Origin: an uncultured Oscillospiraceae bacterium | GTDB lineage: Bacteria > Bacillota > Clostridia > Oscillospirales > Oscillospiraceae | Length of the DNA: 16,266 bases | Assembly (NCBI GenBank): GCA_934561175.1 | Contig: CAKTFW010000033.1 | Location: 1 to 16,266 of the forward strand | Direction of reading: 5' to 3' | Shown here: positions 1 through 8,807 of the stretch, piece after piece | How the letters are laid out: every line of letters begins with the position of its first letter | Numbering within the stretch: position 1 is the stretch's first letter | Made by a program: the position numbers and the translations under genes | The notes under the pieces: generated by a model | The model's database searches: none | The model's input: only the letters and a program-made list of their open reading frames with translations | What the model was told of the DNA's origin: nothing

Positions 1-649
1 GCAGGGTTTCTTCTACAGGGGTATTGCGATAGTTATGGTCGCGGATCAACCTGCGCATCAGACGCGTCCAACTGCGCAGAAACACCAGCTCGCCGTGATC
101 CTCTACATGAGAGTGAAGATTGACATAAACAGTGTACGCGTGGGGATTTCGATCGGTAAACATATCGTTTAGTGCATGAATTCCCTCAACAATGACAAAA
201 TCCTCTTTGCCGAGCTGCAGCGGACGGGCCTTGGAGTGGCTCTGCCGCCGGGTGGTAAAGTCAAACTTCGGCAGATAGATTTCACCGCCGTTGTGCAGTG
301 TTTCCATCTGTGTGTTGAACAGCTCGATATCGAGGCACAGTGGAGATTCCAGATCAATCTGGCCGTCAGCTGTGGTTGGATAGGTGCCTGCATTTACATC
401 TTTATAGTAGTCATCCATGCTGATCGTGTGGCTGTGCAGACCCAGCAGTTCCAACTCAATAGCAATGGTGTGTGCGGTGGTCGTTTTTCCAGAACTGGAG
501 GGCCCAGCTAGAAAAATAATCTGCCGTCCGCTCTCTGCAATATCGTGTGCTACCTTGCGAACCTGGCGGTAATAACCGGCATCGCAGGCTCGGATAAAGC
601 CGGTTGCATCTGCGCGGATGGCCTGATTTAAGGGATCTAATTCGAACAT
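1..649 (-). CDS. Uridine kinase-like nucleoside kinase (3' end missing)
   Basis: Partial gene: 216 residues are visible and the frame is still open at the left edge. It is a P-loop kinase of the uridine kinase/phosphoribulokinase family, which phosphorylates a nucleoside or similar small molecule in the cytoplasm with ATP. The Walker A loop GPSSSGKTTT lies at residues 49-58, an SMDDYY motif at about 77-82 (typical of the substrate side of uridine kinases), EGIHAL at 155-160 (Walker B-like), and the basic RLIRD lid region near 200-204. About 40 residues precede the P-loop, as in the clostridial uridine-kinase-like proteins. The ATG start is backed by AAGGAG at 658-663, which overlaps the hemZ stop codon, so it is the sixth gene of the recJ operon. 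The family is secure; the exact substrate is not. Confidence 0.9.
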   Translation of the reverse strand, partial: MFELDPLNQAIRADATGFIRACDAGYYRQVRKVAHDIAESGRQIIFLAGPSSSGKTTTAHTIAIELELLGLHSHTISMDDYYKDVNAGTYPTTADGQIDLESPLCLDIELFNTQMETLHNGGEIYLPKFDFTTRRQSHSKARPLQLGKEDFVIVEGIHALNDMFTDRNPHAYTVYVNLHSHVEDHGELVFLRSWTRLMRRLIRDHNYRNTPVEETL

Positions 650-662
650 GACTTCAACTCCT

Positions 663-2120
663 TTATGCGTTGGGATCTGCTGCGAAAAAAGCAGCTTTTT
701 CTTCACAGATACGGTCAATGGCCTTTTGGTATTCCAGTGGATACTTGGGATTTACCAAGCGGCGCAGACGCCCGCCGGGCAGGTTGATCTTCGTTACACC
801 GCCAGCGCCCAGTGCCAGAATGCTGTGCAGCTCCTCCATCATATATATGTTGTACAGGCACTGATAACCGCTGCGGCACCAGCCGACATTTTCAAAACTG
901 CCGGACATATATTTTTGCCGATAGAGGTAATAGGGGACATATTGTGCTGCGCGCAGGGCAGCTTCTCCCTGGCAAAGCATTTCCGCGACGGTTTGATCTG
1001 AGGGGAGCAGTTCGCGGTGGGCATAAAGATCTGCTGCTTTTTTCAGCGCAAGCGTATGAATGGTGACAGCGGCAGGCTGCAGTGCAATCACCTGCTCCAG
1101 AGACTGCGCAAAAGAGGCTGCGGTATCACCCGGTAACCCGGCGATCAGATCCATATTAACATGATCAAAGCCCGCGTCATGAGCCATGGCGCAGGCGTTT
1201 AGAATTTGTTTGGCCGTATGGTTGCGCCCAATCGTGCGGAGAACGGTATCGTTCATCGTTTGCGGATTGATACTGATCCGCTGAACGCCATAGCGGCGCA
1301 TCACCTGCAGCTTTTCGAAATTCAGTGTTTCAGGCCGGCCGGCTTCCACTGTGATTTCCAGACAGTCAGATAAATCAAAGCTATCCTCAATGGCGCCAAG
1401 CAGGCGGTCAAGCTGTGTGCTGGAGAGTGTAGTCGGCGTACCGCCGCCGACATAAAGTGTGCGGATATGCAGCGGTGTTTGCTGCATTTTTATACCGGTT
1501 TCACGAATTTCACGCTCCAGTGCATCAAGATATGGAGCGACCAAGTTGCCAAAGGACTGAACTGATTGACTGACAAAGCTGCAATAGCTGCAGCGGGTTG
1601 GACAGAAGGGAATTCCGACATAGAGAGAAATATCGCCGGGGCGCAGAAGCTTTGTGGCAGCGACAGTCTGTTCAGCGCATTCCAGGCAGAGCTGGCGGCG
1701 ATCCTCTCGAATGTAGTAATCATCCCGCAGCATCTGGTCGCAGGACTGTGCTGTACCGCCGGAAAGCAGGTGGCGGGTTGCAATCTTGGTTGGCCGCACG
1801 CCGGAGAATGCGCCCCAGGGCGGCGGCGACGGCAATTGCTGTAGTGCGGCTTGATAATAGGTCTGCTGCAGAAGCTGCCGTAAGCTTCGATCATTTGCCT
1901 GGGTATGCAGGATTCGTTTTTGTGCGCGTGTCGTGATGCCATTTCGGCAAATGGTTACTACGGCGGTATCATACATGGCACCGTGATGCAGCGCGGCGCA
2001 TGCGCCGTCGCCGCCGGAAAGTGGAACTTCTGTATATTCCAGCTTTTCCGCGGGAAACAGACTCATTTGGAGCTGTTCCATCGCGTAGCGGAAGGTGTGG
2101 TTTTGCAGATAAAGCTTCAT
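663..2120 (-). CDS. hemZ: HemZ-type radical SAM protein (coproporphyrinogen III dehydrogenase-like)
   Basis: The 485-residue protein matches the HemZ family, radical SAM relatives of oxygen-independent coproporphyrinogen oxidase. The radical SAM cluster motif CPTRCSYC places Cys173, Cys177 and Cys180 on the [4Fe-4S] cluster. LYVGGGTPT follows at about 223-231, where the glycine-rich SAM loop is expected. An N-terminal domain of about 160 residues before the cluster, containing GVRPTK at 107-112, is typical of HemZ and absent from HemN. Family members are proposed to act on porphyrinogen, but the reaction is poorly established, and many hosts are anaerobes without an obvious haem pathway. The start overlaps the stop of the upstream MBL gene by four bases (2117-2120), implying coupled translation. 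Confidence 0.92.
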   Translation of the reverse strand: MKLYLQNHTFRYAMEQLQMSLFPAEKLEYTEVPLSGGDGACAALHHGAMYDTAVVTICRNGITTRAQKRILHTQANDRSLRQLLQQTYYQAALQQLPSPPPWGAFSGVRPTKIATRHLLSGGTAQSCDQMLRDDYYIREDRRQLCLECAEQTVAATKLLRPGDISLYVGIPFCPTRCSYCSFVSQSVQSFGNLVAPYLDALEREIRETGIKMQQTPLHIRTLYVGGGTPTTLSSTQLDRLLGAIEDSFDLSDCLEITVEAGRPETLNFEKLQVMRRYGVQRISINPQTMNDTVLRTIGRNHTAKQILNACAMAHDAGFDHVNMDLIAGLPGDTAASFAQSLEQVIALQPAAVTIHTLALKKAADLYAHRELLPSDQTVAEMLCQGEAALRAAQYVPYYLYRQKYMSGSFENVGWCRSGYQCLYNIYMMEELHSILALGAGGVTKINLPGGRLRRLVNPKYPLEYQKAIDRICEEKAAFFAADPNA

Positions 2121-2722
2121 CCCATTCGAGCCTGTGCCAGGAAGAGATTGCCGCGGCGTTCCCGGTCAAGTGTAGAAGAGCCCATGTGACCAGGAAAAAC
2201 GGTATAATTTCCCTCCAATTTATCAAGACGGCGCAGAGACTGTTCCATTTGCTGCCAGCTTCCGCCTTCAAAGTCGGTACGACCGCAGCTTCCGGCAAAC
2301 AGTGTATCGCCGGAAAAAAGTACATCATTTGCGATAAGGCAGACGGAACCGGGCGTATGCCCTGGTGTGTGAAGGACATGGAAGGTAATTGTCCCGATTT
2401 GGACGGTATCGCCTTCGTCATAGGTGTCGGTGGGTTTCAGCGGCACACCGCTGAGATCGGCGGGTAATGCCAGATCGGCGGCATGGAGATAGACTTTGCA
2501 GCCGGTTGCTGCCTGAATGGCGGCAACGGCGCCTACATGGTCAAAGTGTCCGTGAGTTAGCAGAATGGCCTGTACCTGCAGATTCTGCTGACGGATTGCG
2601 TCCAGAACGACATCGGCCTGATCACCGGGATCGATAATCGCAGCGGCGTTGTTGGCGGACTCGTCCCAGACAAGATAGCAATTGGTTCCGTAAGAACCAA
2701 GCTGCAAGACGGAGATTTTCAT
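2117..2722 (-). CDS. MBL-fold metallohydrolase (glyoxalase II-like)
   Basis: The 201-residue cytoplasmic protein has a single metallo-beta-lactamase domain of the glyoxalase II/YcbL type. The di-metal site is complete: HGHFDH at residues 57-62, His122 in the GHTPGS motif, Asp139 in SGDT, and His179 in FPGH. Such proteins hydrolyse thioesters such as S-lactoylglutathione analogues, but many small clostridial members have no assigned substrate. There is no extra C-terminal glutathione-binding domain, so a true glyoxalase II role is uncertain. AAAGGAG lies about 10 bases before the ATG. The gene begins 13 bases after dtd and overlaps hemZ by four bases, so it is an internal operon gene. Confidence 0.9.
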   Translation of the reverse strand: MKISVLQLGSYGTNCYLVWDESANNAAAIIDPGDQADVVLDAIRQQNLQVQAILLTHGHFDHVGAVAAIQAATGCKVYLHAADLALPADLSGVPLKPTDTYDEGDTVQIGTITFHVLHTPGHTPGSVCLIANDVLFSGDTLFAGSCGRTDFEGGSWQQMEQSLRRLDKLEGNYTVFPGHMGSSTLDRERRGNLFLAQARMG

Positions 2723-2735
2723 AGTGACGCTCCTT

Positions 2736-3185
2736 TTACATTAACGAATCGGTATCGAGAATCAGGGTGACAGGACCGTCGTTGATTGACGAGACCTGCA
2801 TATCGGCGCCGAACTGGCCATGCTGCGGCGGAAATCCAGCGTCTTTGCACAGCTGCAGAAAACGCTCATAAAGTGGGATGGCGAGATCGGGCGCAGCGGC
2901 ACCGGTAAAACTGGGACGACGACCCTTTCGGCAATCACCGTAAAGGGTGAATTGGCTGACAACCAGCACTTCACCGCCAATGTCGGAAAGCCCCAGATTC
3001 ATTTTTCCAGCATCATCTTCAAAAATTCGCAGGCCAAGAGCCTTCTCACAGAGCTTTTTGCACTGGGCTTCGCTGTCCTCCGGACCGATGCCCAGCAAAA
3101 TCAGAAATCCACGGCCAATTTGACCAACAATTTCGCCATCAATGGCAACAGAAGCCTCTTTGACACGGGTCAGTACTGCTCGCAT
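2736..3185 (-). CDS. dtd: D-aminoacyl-tRNA deacylase
   Basis: The 149-residue protein has the full length of DTD, the cytoplasmic proofreading enzyme that removes D-amino acids (and glycine mischarged on tRNA-Ala) from tRNA. The two family signatures are visible: SQFT at residues 77-80, and the cross-subunit GPVT at 137-140, which supplies the Gly-Pro pair that excludes L-amino acids. The N-terminus MRAVLTRVKEASV is also typical. The Shine-Dalgarno AAGGAGGA at 3191-3198 overlaps the stop codon of the upstream rel gene, so the two are tightly linked. The rel-dtd pairing is widespread in Firmicutes. Confidence 0.97.
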   Translation of the reverse strand: MRAVLTRVKEASVAIDGEIVGQIGRGFLILLGIGPEDSEAQCKKLCEKALGLRIFEDDAGKMNLGLSDIGGEVLVVSQFTLYGDCRKGRRPSFTGAAAPDLAIPLYERFLQLCKDAGFPPQHGQFGADMQVSSINDGPVTLILDTDSLM

Positions 3186-3196
3186 AATGTTCCTCC

Positions 3197-5374
3197 TTAA
3201 TTATGGCCCCGGCGGATGCTGGACACACCGGAAACGGCGCGGATTTTCTGCCGCACGGCGCTCAGCTCTTCCAGATTGTGGACCTGGAAGGTCAAGGTAA
3301 TAATGGCGCGGCCGCCAGCGACGCTGCGGGCAGAGATTTCCCGCACACGCAGCTTCATTGCGGAGAGCACCATGGCAATATCCAGCGTCAGACCATCGCG
3401 GTCGACGGCGTCAATCTCCAACGAGGTTGTAAAGTCCTCCGGTGCTTCACTAGCCCAAGCAACATGAACCCAGCGCCCTTCGTTTTCCGGCGTCATTGCA
3501 CTGATGGCATTGGGGCAATCCCGGCGGTGAATCGAAACACCGAATCCCTTGGTGATAAACCCCACAATATCGTCTCCAGGGACTGGCGTACAGCAGCGGG
3601 AGAATTTGATCATGCAGGAATCGATGCCCTCGACGATAACGCCGGAATCGGCATGGCGGCTGCGCTTTTCCGGCGCAGCGGATTTCGGTGCGCTGTCCTC
3701 TTTGGGGACGGCACGGGAATAGCGCAGAAGTTCTTCCTGTACCCGGTTTACGGCCTTTTGCGCTGTTAAACCACCATAGCCGATGGCGGCGTACATATCA
3801 TCCAGCGATTCAAAACTGACACGCTTGAGCAAAATAGCCTGCAATTCTTCGTTTTGCAGGACGGCTGGGATGACATTCAGTCGGCGAAGTTCACTTTCAA
3901 AGCTGGCTTTGCCACGGATAATATTTTCTTCCCGCCGCTCCTTTTTGTACCACTGTTTGATCTTGATGCGTGCCTGATTGGATTTACAGATGTTCAGCCA
4001 GTCACGGCTGGGGCCTTTGGAAGACTGAGAGGTGATAACCTCCACAATATCGCCGTTTTTCAGCACTGCATCATAACTGGCAATTCGATTGTTGATTTTC
4101 GCGCCGATCATGTGGTTGCCAACCTCCGAATGGATGGCATAGGCAAAGTCGATCGGTGTGGAGCCAGAAGGCAGGGAAATGACGCGGCCACGCGGCGTAA
4201 AGACAAAGACTTCATCGTCAAACATATCCATTTTCAGTGATTGGATATAGTCCTCCGCGTCAACATCCTGCTGATTTTCCAACAGACGACGCACCCATTC
4301 ATATTGCTGCTCAGTGCCGCTACCGGCACCGTTTTGCTTATATTTCCAGTGGGCGGCAACGCCGTATTCTGCGGTTTCATGCATGGCCCAGGTGCGGATC
4401 TGCACCTCGAAGGGACGGCCGTCCTTACCGATTACCGTAGTGTGCAGACTCTGATACATATTCGGCTTTGGTGTAGAAATATAATCCTTAAACCGGCCGG
4501 GAACCAGATTGTACAGATCGTGGATATGACCGAGCACATTATAGCAATCAGCAATAGAGTCGACAATCACGCGGAAAGCGTAAAGGTCATAAATTTCATC
4601 CAGAGATTTTCCCTGGGAGAGCATTTTGCGATAGATGGAATAAACATGCTTTACGCGGCCATAAATTGTGCAGTGAATCCCGATGGAGGTCAGCCGTTCG
4701 GTAATTTCATGCTGAATTTTGTCCATGAACTGCCGGGAGGCTTCCTCCTGAGACTTCAGGTAGTCCATAATTTTCTGGTAGCTCTCCGGATCGAGATATT
4801 TCAGACTGAGATCTTCCAGTTCCCACTTGATTTTCTGCATACCAAGGCGGTGTGCCAGCGGTGCATAGATATCCATTGTTTCGCGGGATTTGCTGATCTG
4901 TTTTTCGGGCGTCTGGAATTGCAGTGTCCGGGTGTTATGCAGACGGTCGGCAATTTTAATCAGAATTACGCGGATATCCCGCGACATTGCCATAAACATT
5001 TTGCGCAGATTTTCCATCTGCTGCTCTTCTGTGGTGGAATACTGCACACGCGTCAACTTTGTGACGCCTTCCACCAGCATGGCGACCGGCTGGCCGAAAT
5101 GGGCGGTAATTTCATCGAAGGTGGCATCGGTGTCCTCAATACAGTCATGGAGCAGCGCACCGAGAATGGCGTCGGTATCCAGGCCGATTTCCGCTACAAT
5201 TTCCGCCACAGCCAGCGGATGGATGACATAGGGCGAACCGTCCTTTCGCTTCTGGTTGGCGTGTTTTTTGATTGCGTATTCCACCGCTGCGTTAATCCGC
5301 AGCATATCGGCAGAAGGCGTATAAGTTTCAATAGCTTTTACCATTGAATCATAATGTTCTTTGATGGATTCCAT
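3197..5374 (-). CDS. relA: Bifunctional (p)ppGpp synthetase/hydrolase (Rel)
   Basis: The 725-residue protein is the long Rel enzyme that makes and degrades the alarmone (p)ppGpp. The N-terminal HD hydrolase domain has His52, the His76-Asp77 pair followed by EDT at 80-82, and Asp143 in IADRLHN. The synthetase domain has RVKHVYSI from residue 240, the Mg-binding Asp263 in YDLYAFR, Tyr307 in KPNMYQSLH, and Glu323 in EVQIRT. A TGS domain spans about 387-447, a conserved cysteine-containing region with CCTPVPGDD sits near 594, and a C-terminal ACT domain spans about 645-720. Both catalytic sites look intact, as expected for a sole bifunctional Rel. The hydrolase motif reads HDCIEDT rather than the commoner HDVVEDT. 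AGGTGA at 5383-5388 lies inside the end of recJ, two bases upstream. Confidence 0.97.
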   Translation of the reverse strand: MESIKEHYDSMVKAIETYTPSADMLRINAAVEYAIKKHANQKRKDGSPYVIHPLAVAEIVAEIGLDTDAILGALLHDCIEDTDATFDEITAHFGQPVAMLVEGVTKLTRVQYSTTEEQQMENLRKMFMAMSRDIRVILIKIADRLHNTRTLQFQTPEKQISKSRETMDIYAPLAHRLGMQKIKWELEDLSLKYLDPESYQKIMDYLKSQEEASRQFMDKIQHEITERLTSIGIHCTIYGRVKHVYSIYRKMLSQGKSLDEIYDLYAFRVIVDSIADCYNVLGHIHDLYNLVPGRFKDYISTPKPNMYQSLHTTVIGKDGRPFEVQIRTWAMHETAEYGVAAHWKYKQNGAGSGTEQQYEWVRRLLENQQDVDAEDYIQSLKMDMFDDEVFVFTPRGRVISLPSGSTPIDFAYAIHSEVGNHMIGAKINNRIASYDAVLKNGDIVEVITSQSSKGPSRDWLNICKSNQARIKIKQWYKKERREENIIRGKASFESELRRLNVIPAVLQNEELQAILLKRVSFESLDDMYAAIGYGGLTAQKAVNRVQEELLRYSRAVPKEDSAPKSAAPEKRSRHADSGVIVEGIDSCMIKFSRCCTPVPGDDIVGFITKGFGVSIHRRDCPNAISAMTPENEGRWVHVAWASEAPEDFTTSLEIDAVDRDGLTLDIAMVLSAMKLRVREISARSVAGGRAIITLTFQVHNLEELSAVRQKIRAVSGVSSIRRGHN

Positions 5375-5376
5375 GA

Positions 5377-7440
5377 CTATTCACCTGCTTTGAGCTGTTT
5401 TAAACGAATGAGAATTTTGGAGTTTTCCAATTTTACCTTTTCTGCGCCGGCAGTCAAGGTGATATGTACCATGCGGTGGGTTGGCTCCATCTGGATCAGG
5501 CCGCGCTCCGAGAATACATCCAGGCAGATCTGTGTTCGGAGGCAGGTCGTAGGAGCGTCCGACGCCCGGACAATTTGCCGCACCAGACAGGCGTGGTCTT
5601 CGTCGAGAGCGCCACGCTTGCTGCGGGAGACCAGATAACGCCAAACAGAGACAAATTCACTGCGCAGCGGAAGGAAGGTATCCGCTTCCTCCGGGGAGAG
5701 TGGATCCCCGTTCCGATAGCGATCATAAAGCGCACGATCCCGCTCATGGATGGCGCGGGTCTGTGCATCCGGGCGGATATCGACAAGGTTCAGCTGCAGG
5801 GAGCGGATGCCGCGGAACTCGTTGATCTGGGGAGAAAAGGCAAGCTCAACGGTATCGCCTTCTGCAATGGCAGCACGATGCTGGGTCATGGAAAAGAAGA
5901 TTGCATTGAAAAGGTAGCGGCCGCGCCGCAGACGCAGTTTCAAATGTTTGCAGCCGCCTACTTCGGAGAGCTGCTCCACGCGCAATCCGCTCATAAAAAA
6001 GATAGGACGAGGACAGGCGGCACCGCAGGGTTCCAGTTCATCCAGCCGTTCTACATTGGACTGGGTGAGAATTTCTGGTGGGACTGCGCAGTCAATCTGT
6101 AATGCCGGTGGTGCAGCATGAAGCTGGTATTCCTCGGCCAGTGCGCAGACGGCGGTTCGGAAGGCGTCGATTTGATCCCGGTGAATGGTAAAACCGGCGG
6201 CAAGCTCGTGACCGCCATAGCTTTCCAACAGCGGCGATAATGTTTCCAGCGAGGAGAAAAGCGGAAAGCCGCCATAACTGCGGGAGGAGGCTTTTCCCTT
6301 TTCGCCGTCAAGGCAGATTAAAAAGACGGGGCGGCCGTAATCTTCGGCCAGCCGGGAAGCGACAATGCCGACGACGCCCTGGTACCAGTCTTCGCCCGCC
6401 ATGACAATGGCAGGCGGCGGTGTGGGGAGAGCTTCCAGTCTGTGTACAGCGTCGGCATAGATCGCGGCTTCCACTTCCTGGCGCTGCCGGTTGAGTTGAC
6501 ACAGCGCTGCAGCCAGTTCTGCGGCGCGGTCCGGGTTGTCAGTCATAAAAAGCTCTACAGCCAGCTCCACACGGCCCATGCGGCCGGCGGCATTGATTCG
6601 CGGCGCTAACAGATAGCCAACGGTGCTGGCGGTAATCTGCTTTTGCGCGCAGCCGCACTCCTGGATCAGCGCGCAAAGTCCCAGCCGTGTCGGCGGCCGC
6701 ATTGCGGCAATTCCATCTGAGACAAACCGACGATTCTCACCGGTCAGCGGCATGACATCGGCAACTGTACCGAGACACAACAGATCGCAATAGCGGTGCA
6801 GAACAGCTTCCTGGTCCCCGAAGAGTGCAGCGGCAAGCTTAAAGGCGACGCCGACGCCAGCCAGCTGCGGGCCGGTGTGTGGATAATCCTTCCGCTGTGG
6901 ATCTACCACGGCGAGCGCAGGCGGAAGCGTTCCCTTACACTCGTGGTGATCTGTGATAATCAGATCCATGCCGAGGGAGCGGCAGAGCGCGGCCTCATCA
7001 TCGGCGGTGATGCCGCAGTCGACGGTGATCAGAAGCCGGACGCCCTGTGCATAAAGCTGCTGAATTGCAGGTGCATTCAGTCCATATCCCTCTTCAATTC
7101 GACCAGGAATGTACCAGCGGCAGTCTGCGCCTGATTGCCGAAGGAAGTCTGTGAGCAGGCAGGTGGCGGTAATGCCGTCTACATCGTAATCCCCGTAGAC
7201 GGCCATCGGCTCCTGCTGCGCAATGGCCAAACGGATTCGCTCTACCGCTTTGCCCATATCAGGAAGGGAGAAGGGATCTTCCAAGGGGGCATTGTTTCCC
7301 AGCAAAACCTCTGCTTTTTCCAAAGTGTCGTAACCGCGGCTGCAGAGTACCGCTGCGGTTAAAGGCGAAATGCCGCCCGCACAAAGACGCTGTGCGGTTT
7401 CCCGGTCATAAGTCGCCACATTCCAGATTCCATACTTCAC
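5377..7440 (-). CDS. recJ: Single-stranded-DNA-specific exonuclease RecJ
   Basis: RecJ is a 5'-3' single-strand DNA exonuclease of the DHH family used in recombination and mismatch repair. In numbering from the upstream ATG at 7461, the motifs are GDYDVDG at 90-96, Asp148 in TVDCG, DHH at 171-173, Asp235 in GTVAD, and the DHHA1 motif YGGHELAAG at 415-423. An extra C-terminal region of about 130 residues has winged-helix character. The start chosen is the GTG at 7440 (687 residues, beginning MKYGIWNVATYD, a normal RecJ N-terminus). The predicted transcript start at about 7464 would leave the ATG at 7461 (694 residues) almost without a leader. The GTG has a weak GGAT site about 10 bases upstream. 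First gene of the operon. Confidence 0.93.
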   Translation of the reverse strand: MKYGIWNVATYDRETAQRLCAGGISPLTAAVLCSRGYDTLEKAEVLLGNNAPLEDPFSLPDMGKAVERIRLAIAQQEPMAVYGDYDVDGITATCLLTDFLRQSGADCRWYIPGRIEEGYGLNAPAIQQLYAQGVRLLITVDCGITADDEAALCRSLGMDLIITDHHECKGTLPPALAVVDPQRKDYPHTGPQLAGVGVAFKLAAALFGDQEAVLHRYCDLLCLGTVADVMPLTGENRRFVSDGIAAMRPPTRLGLCALIQECGCAQKQITASTVGYLLAPRINAAGRMGRVELAVELFMTDNPDRAAELAAALCQLNRQRQEVEAAIYADAVHRLEALPTPPPAIVMAGEDWYQGVVGIVASRLAEDYGRPVFLICLDGEKGKASSRSYGGFPLFSSLETLSPLLESYGGHELAAGFTIHRDQIDAFRTAVCALAEEYQLHAAPPALQIDCAVPPEILTQSNVERLDELEPCGAACPRPIFFMSGLRVEQLSEVGGCKHLKLRLRRGRYLFNAIFFSMTQHRAAIAEGDTVELAFSPQINEFRGIRSLQLNLVDIRPDAQTRAIHERDRALYDRYRNGDPLSPEEADTFLPLRSEFVSVWRYLVSRSKRGALDEDHACLVRQIVRASDAPTTCLRTQICLDVFSERGLIQMEPTHRMVHITLTAGAEKVKLENSKILIRLKQLKAGE

Positions 7441-7470
7441 ACAGGACACATCCAAAAACATTTTTCTGAT

Positions 7471-7499
7471 ATTATACCAAATTTATACGGAATACACAA
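7471..7499 (-). promoter_or_regulatory. Promoter of the recJ-rel-dtd-MBL-hemZ-kinase operon
   Basis: On the minus strand there is a consensus -10 TATAAT (7471-7476) preceded by an extended -10 TGG (7477-7479). A partial -35 TTGTGT (7494-7499) lies at 17-base spacing. Predicted transcription start is about 7464-7465. No other promoter of this quality was seen within the six genes, which are separated by at most 14 bases. Confidence 0.7.
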
Positions 7500-7529
7500 T
7501 ATGTAAGAAAGGCTGCGACAGGAAGAGAA

Positions 7530-8360
7530 GTGGGGAAAATGAGAAGGATGCAGAAGTGGATTCGGCGGTTGAGCCTCTGCGGCGCGATTTGGCTGTTGCT
7601 TTGGGCACAGAACCAGTTGCTGCAATCAGAGACGATAACAGTGCGTACGCAAATTCCCACGGCGTTTTCAGGTCTGCGCATTACAGTACTGGCGGATTTG
7701 CATGGCGCGGTATTTGGCCCGGACAACCGGGAGCTGATTCGTGTGGTTCAGCAGACAAAGCCGGATCTGATTGCAATCTGCGGGGATTTTGCAGACATGC
7801 AGTATGATCCTGCGATGATTCAGACGATGACTTCGAAACTTTGTGCCGTCGCGCCTGTTTATTATGTAACTGGAAATCATGAATGGGCCGCACGGATTGT
7901 AAAGCCGTTGACTGCGCAGTTGACGGCTGCCGGAGTGACTGTGCTGGCCAATGATTATGTGGTGCTGGAGCGCGCGGGCGAACGGCTGGTATTGGCGGGA
8001 GTTCACGATCCTAATGGTCCAAGAGATATGAAAACACCGCAGCAGCTTGCCGCAGAGATCAAGAAGGCGGAGGGAAATCTGCCCACAATATTGCTGGCGC
8101 ACAGAAACGACCGTTTGGAGGAATATGCAGCCTGTGGGTTTTCTGTTGTACTGTGCGGGCATGGACACGGCGGCGTCTGGCGGCTGCCATGGGTGGGTGG
8201 TCTGCTTGGTCCTGGCGGCGCATGGCGTCCGTTCTACGATGCAGGCGTATACCGGCAGAAAAATACAATTCAGGTTGTCTCCCGTGGCCTGGGGCGCGCA
8301 AAATGGCTGCTGCGGTTGGGTAACCGTCCGCAGGTATTGACGGTGGTGCTGGAATCGTAA
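7530..8360 (+). CDS. Membrane-anchored metallophosphoesterase (YkuE-like)
   Basis: The 276-residue protein has a hydrophobic N-terminal segment (residues 15-31) after several basic residues, consistent with a signal anchor that puts the catalytic domain outside the membrane. The calcineurin-like metal motifs are complete: ADLH (Asp56, His58), CGDFAD around Asp86, GNHE at 115-118, His191 in LLAH, and GHGHGG at 210-215. The family usually has GHAHGGQ at the last site; here it is GHGHGGV. Relatives act on phosphoesters of lipid or nucleotide type, and the substrate here is unknown. The start is GTG at 7530 with AGGA at 7520-7523; ATG at 7539 or 7548 is possible. The gene diverges from recJ with 68-90 bases between them, and no clear promoter was seen for it. 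Confidence 0.88.
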   Translation: MGKMRRMQKWIRRLSLCGAIWLLLWAQNQLLQSETITVRTQIPTAFSGLRITVLADLHGAVFGPDNRELIRVVQQTKPDLIAICGDFADMQYDPAMIQTMTSKLCAVAPVYYVTGNHEWAARIVKPLTAQLTAAGVTVLANDYVVLERAGERLVLAGVHDPNGPRDMKTPQQLAAEIKKAEGNLPTILLAHRNDRLEEYAACGFSVVLCGHGHGGVWRLPWVGGLLGPGGAWRPFYDAGVYRQKNTIQVVSRGLGRAKWLLRLGNRPQVLTVVLES

Positions 8361-8388
8361 ACAATTCTTAAACATTCCGCACAGAGCG

Positions 8389-8416
8389 TTGAAAATTATG
8401 ACCGGCCCGCTATAAT
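8389..8416 (+). promoter_or_regulatory. Sigma-A promoter of the zinc-ribbon membrane protein
   Basis: TTGAAA (8389-8394), a 16-base spacer, then TATAAT (8411-8416). Predicted start is about 8423, which puts the Shine-Dalgarno AGGTGA (8424-8429) at the very 5' end of the mRNA and leaves a leader of only about 13 bases before the ATG at 8436. Confidence 0.75.
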
Positions 8417-8435
8417 AAAATGCAGGTGATGCGAC

Positions 8436-8807
8436 ATGTTTCAGCGAATCCGCTATTCTTTGCAGCGGTTTATGTACGGACGAAACGGTGCAGACGAACT
8501 CAGTTGGGTACTACTTGCTGTCGGAATTGTACTCAGTATTGTGTGTTCTCTGTCCAATATTGGGATGCTTTATGTAATTTCCTACATACCATTGATTCTG
8601 GCGGTTTGGCGGATGTACTCCAGAAATTTGGAGAGACGCCATCAGGAGAATGCACGATTTGTCGGATTTTTTACACATCTGAAGGATCGGAACAATCGAT
8701 ATTTTTCCTGTCCCAGTTGCCATCAGGTGGTGCGGGTGCCGCGGGGAAAGGGAAAAATCAATATCCGCTGCCCCAAGTGTAATACACAATTCATTAAAAA
8801 AACATGA
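8436..8807 (+). CDS. Small membrane protein with C-terminal zinc ribbon
   Basis: I do not recognise a named function. The 123-residue protein has two hydrophobic segments (about 23-38 and 42-57), a basic linker, and a C-terminal zinc ribbon with CPSC (Cys92, Cys95) and CPKC (Cys112, Cys115). The tail is lysine rich. The layout predicts both termini in the cytoplasm with the ribbon near the inner membrane face. Such proteins occur in Clostridia next to unrelated genes and are listed as hypothetical. The start is supported by AGGTGA at 8424-8429 and by a strong promoter directly upstream. It stands alone between a metallophosphoesterase and a convergent HAD gene. Its TGA stop lies in the left arm of the shared terminator palindrome. 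Confidence 0.85.
   Translation: MFQRIRYSLQRFMYGRNGADELSWVLLAVGIVLSIVCSLSNIGMLYVISYIPLILAVWRMYSRNLERRHQENARFVGFFTHLKDRNNRYFSCPSCHQVVRVPRGKGKINIRCPKCNTQFIKKT

Noticed and set aside
4241..5347. Long open frame of 368 codons on the plus strand
   Set aside because: Fully antisense to rel, whose protein is unmistakable; no ribosome site, and the product resembles nothing and is rich in Cys and His as expected for a shadow frame.
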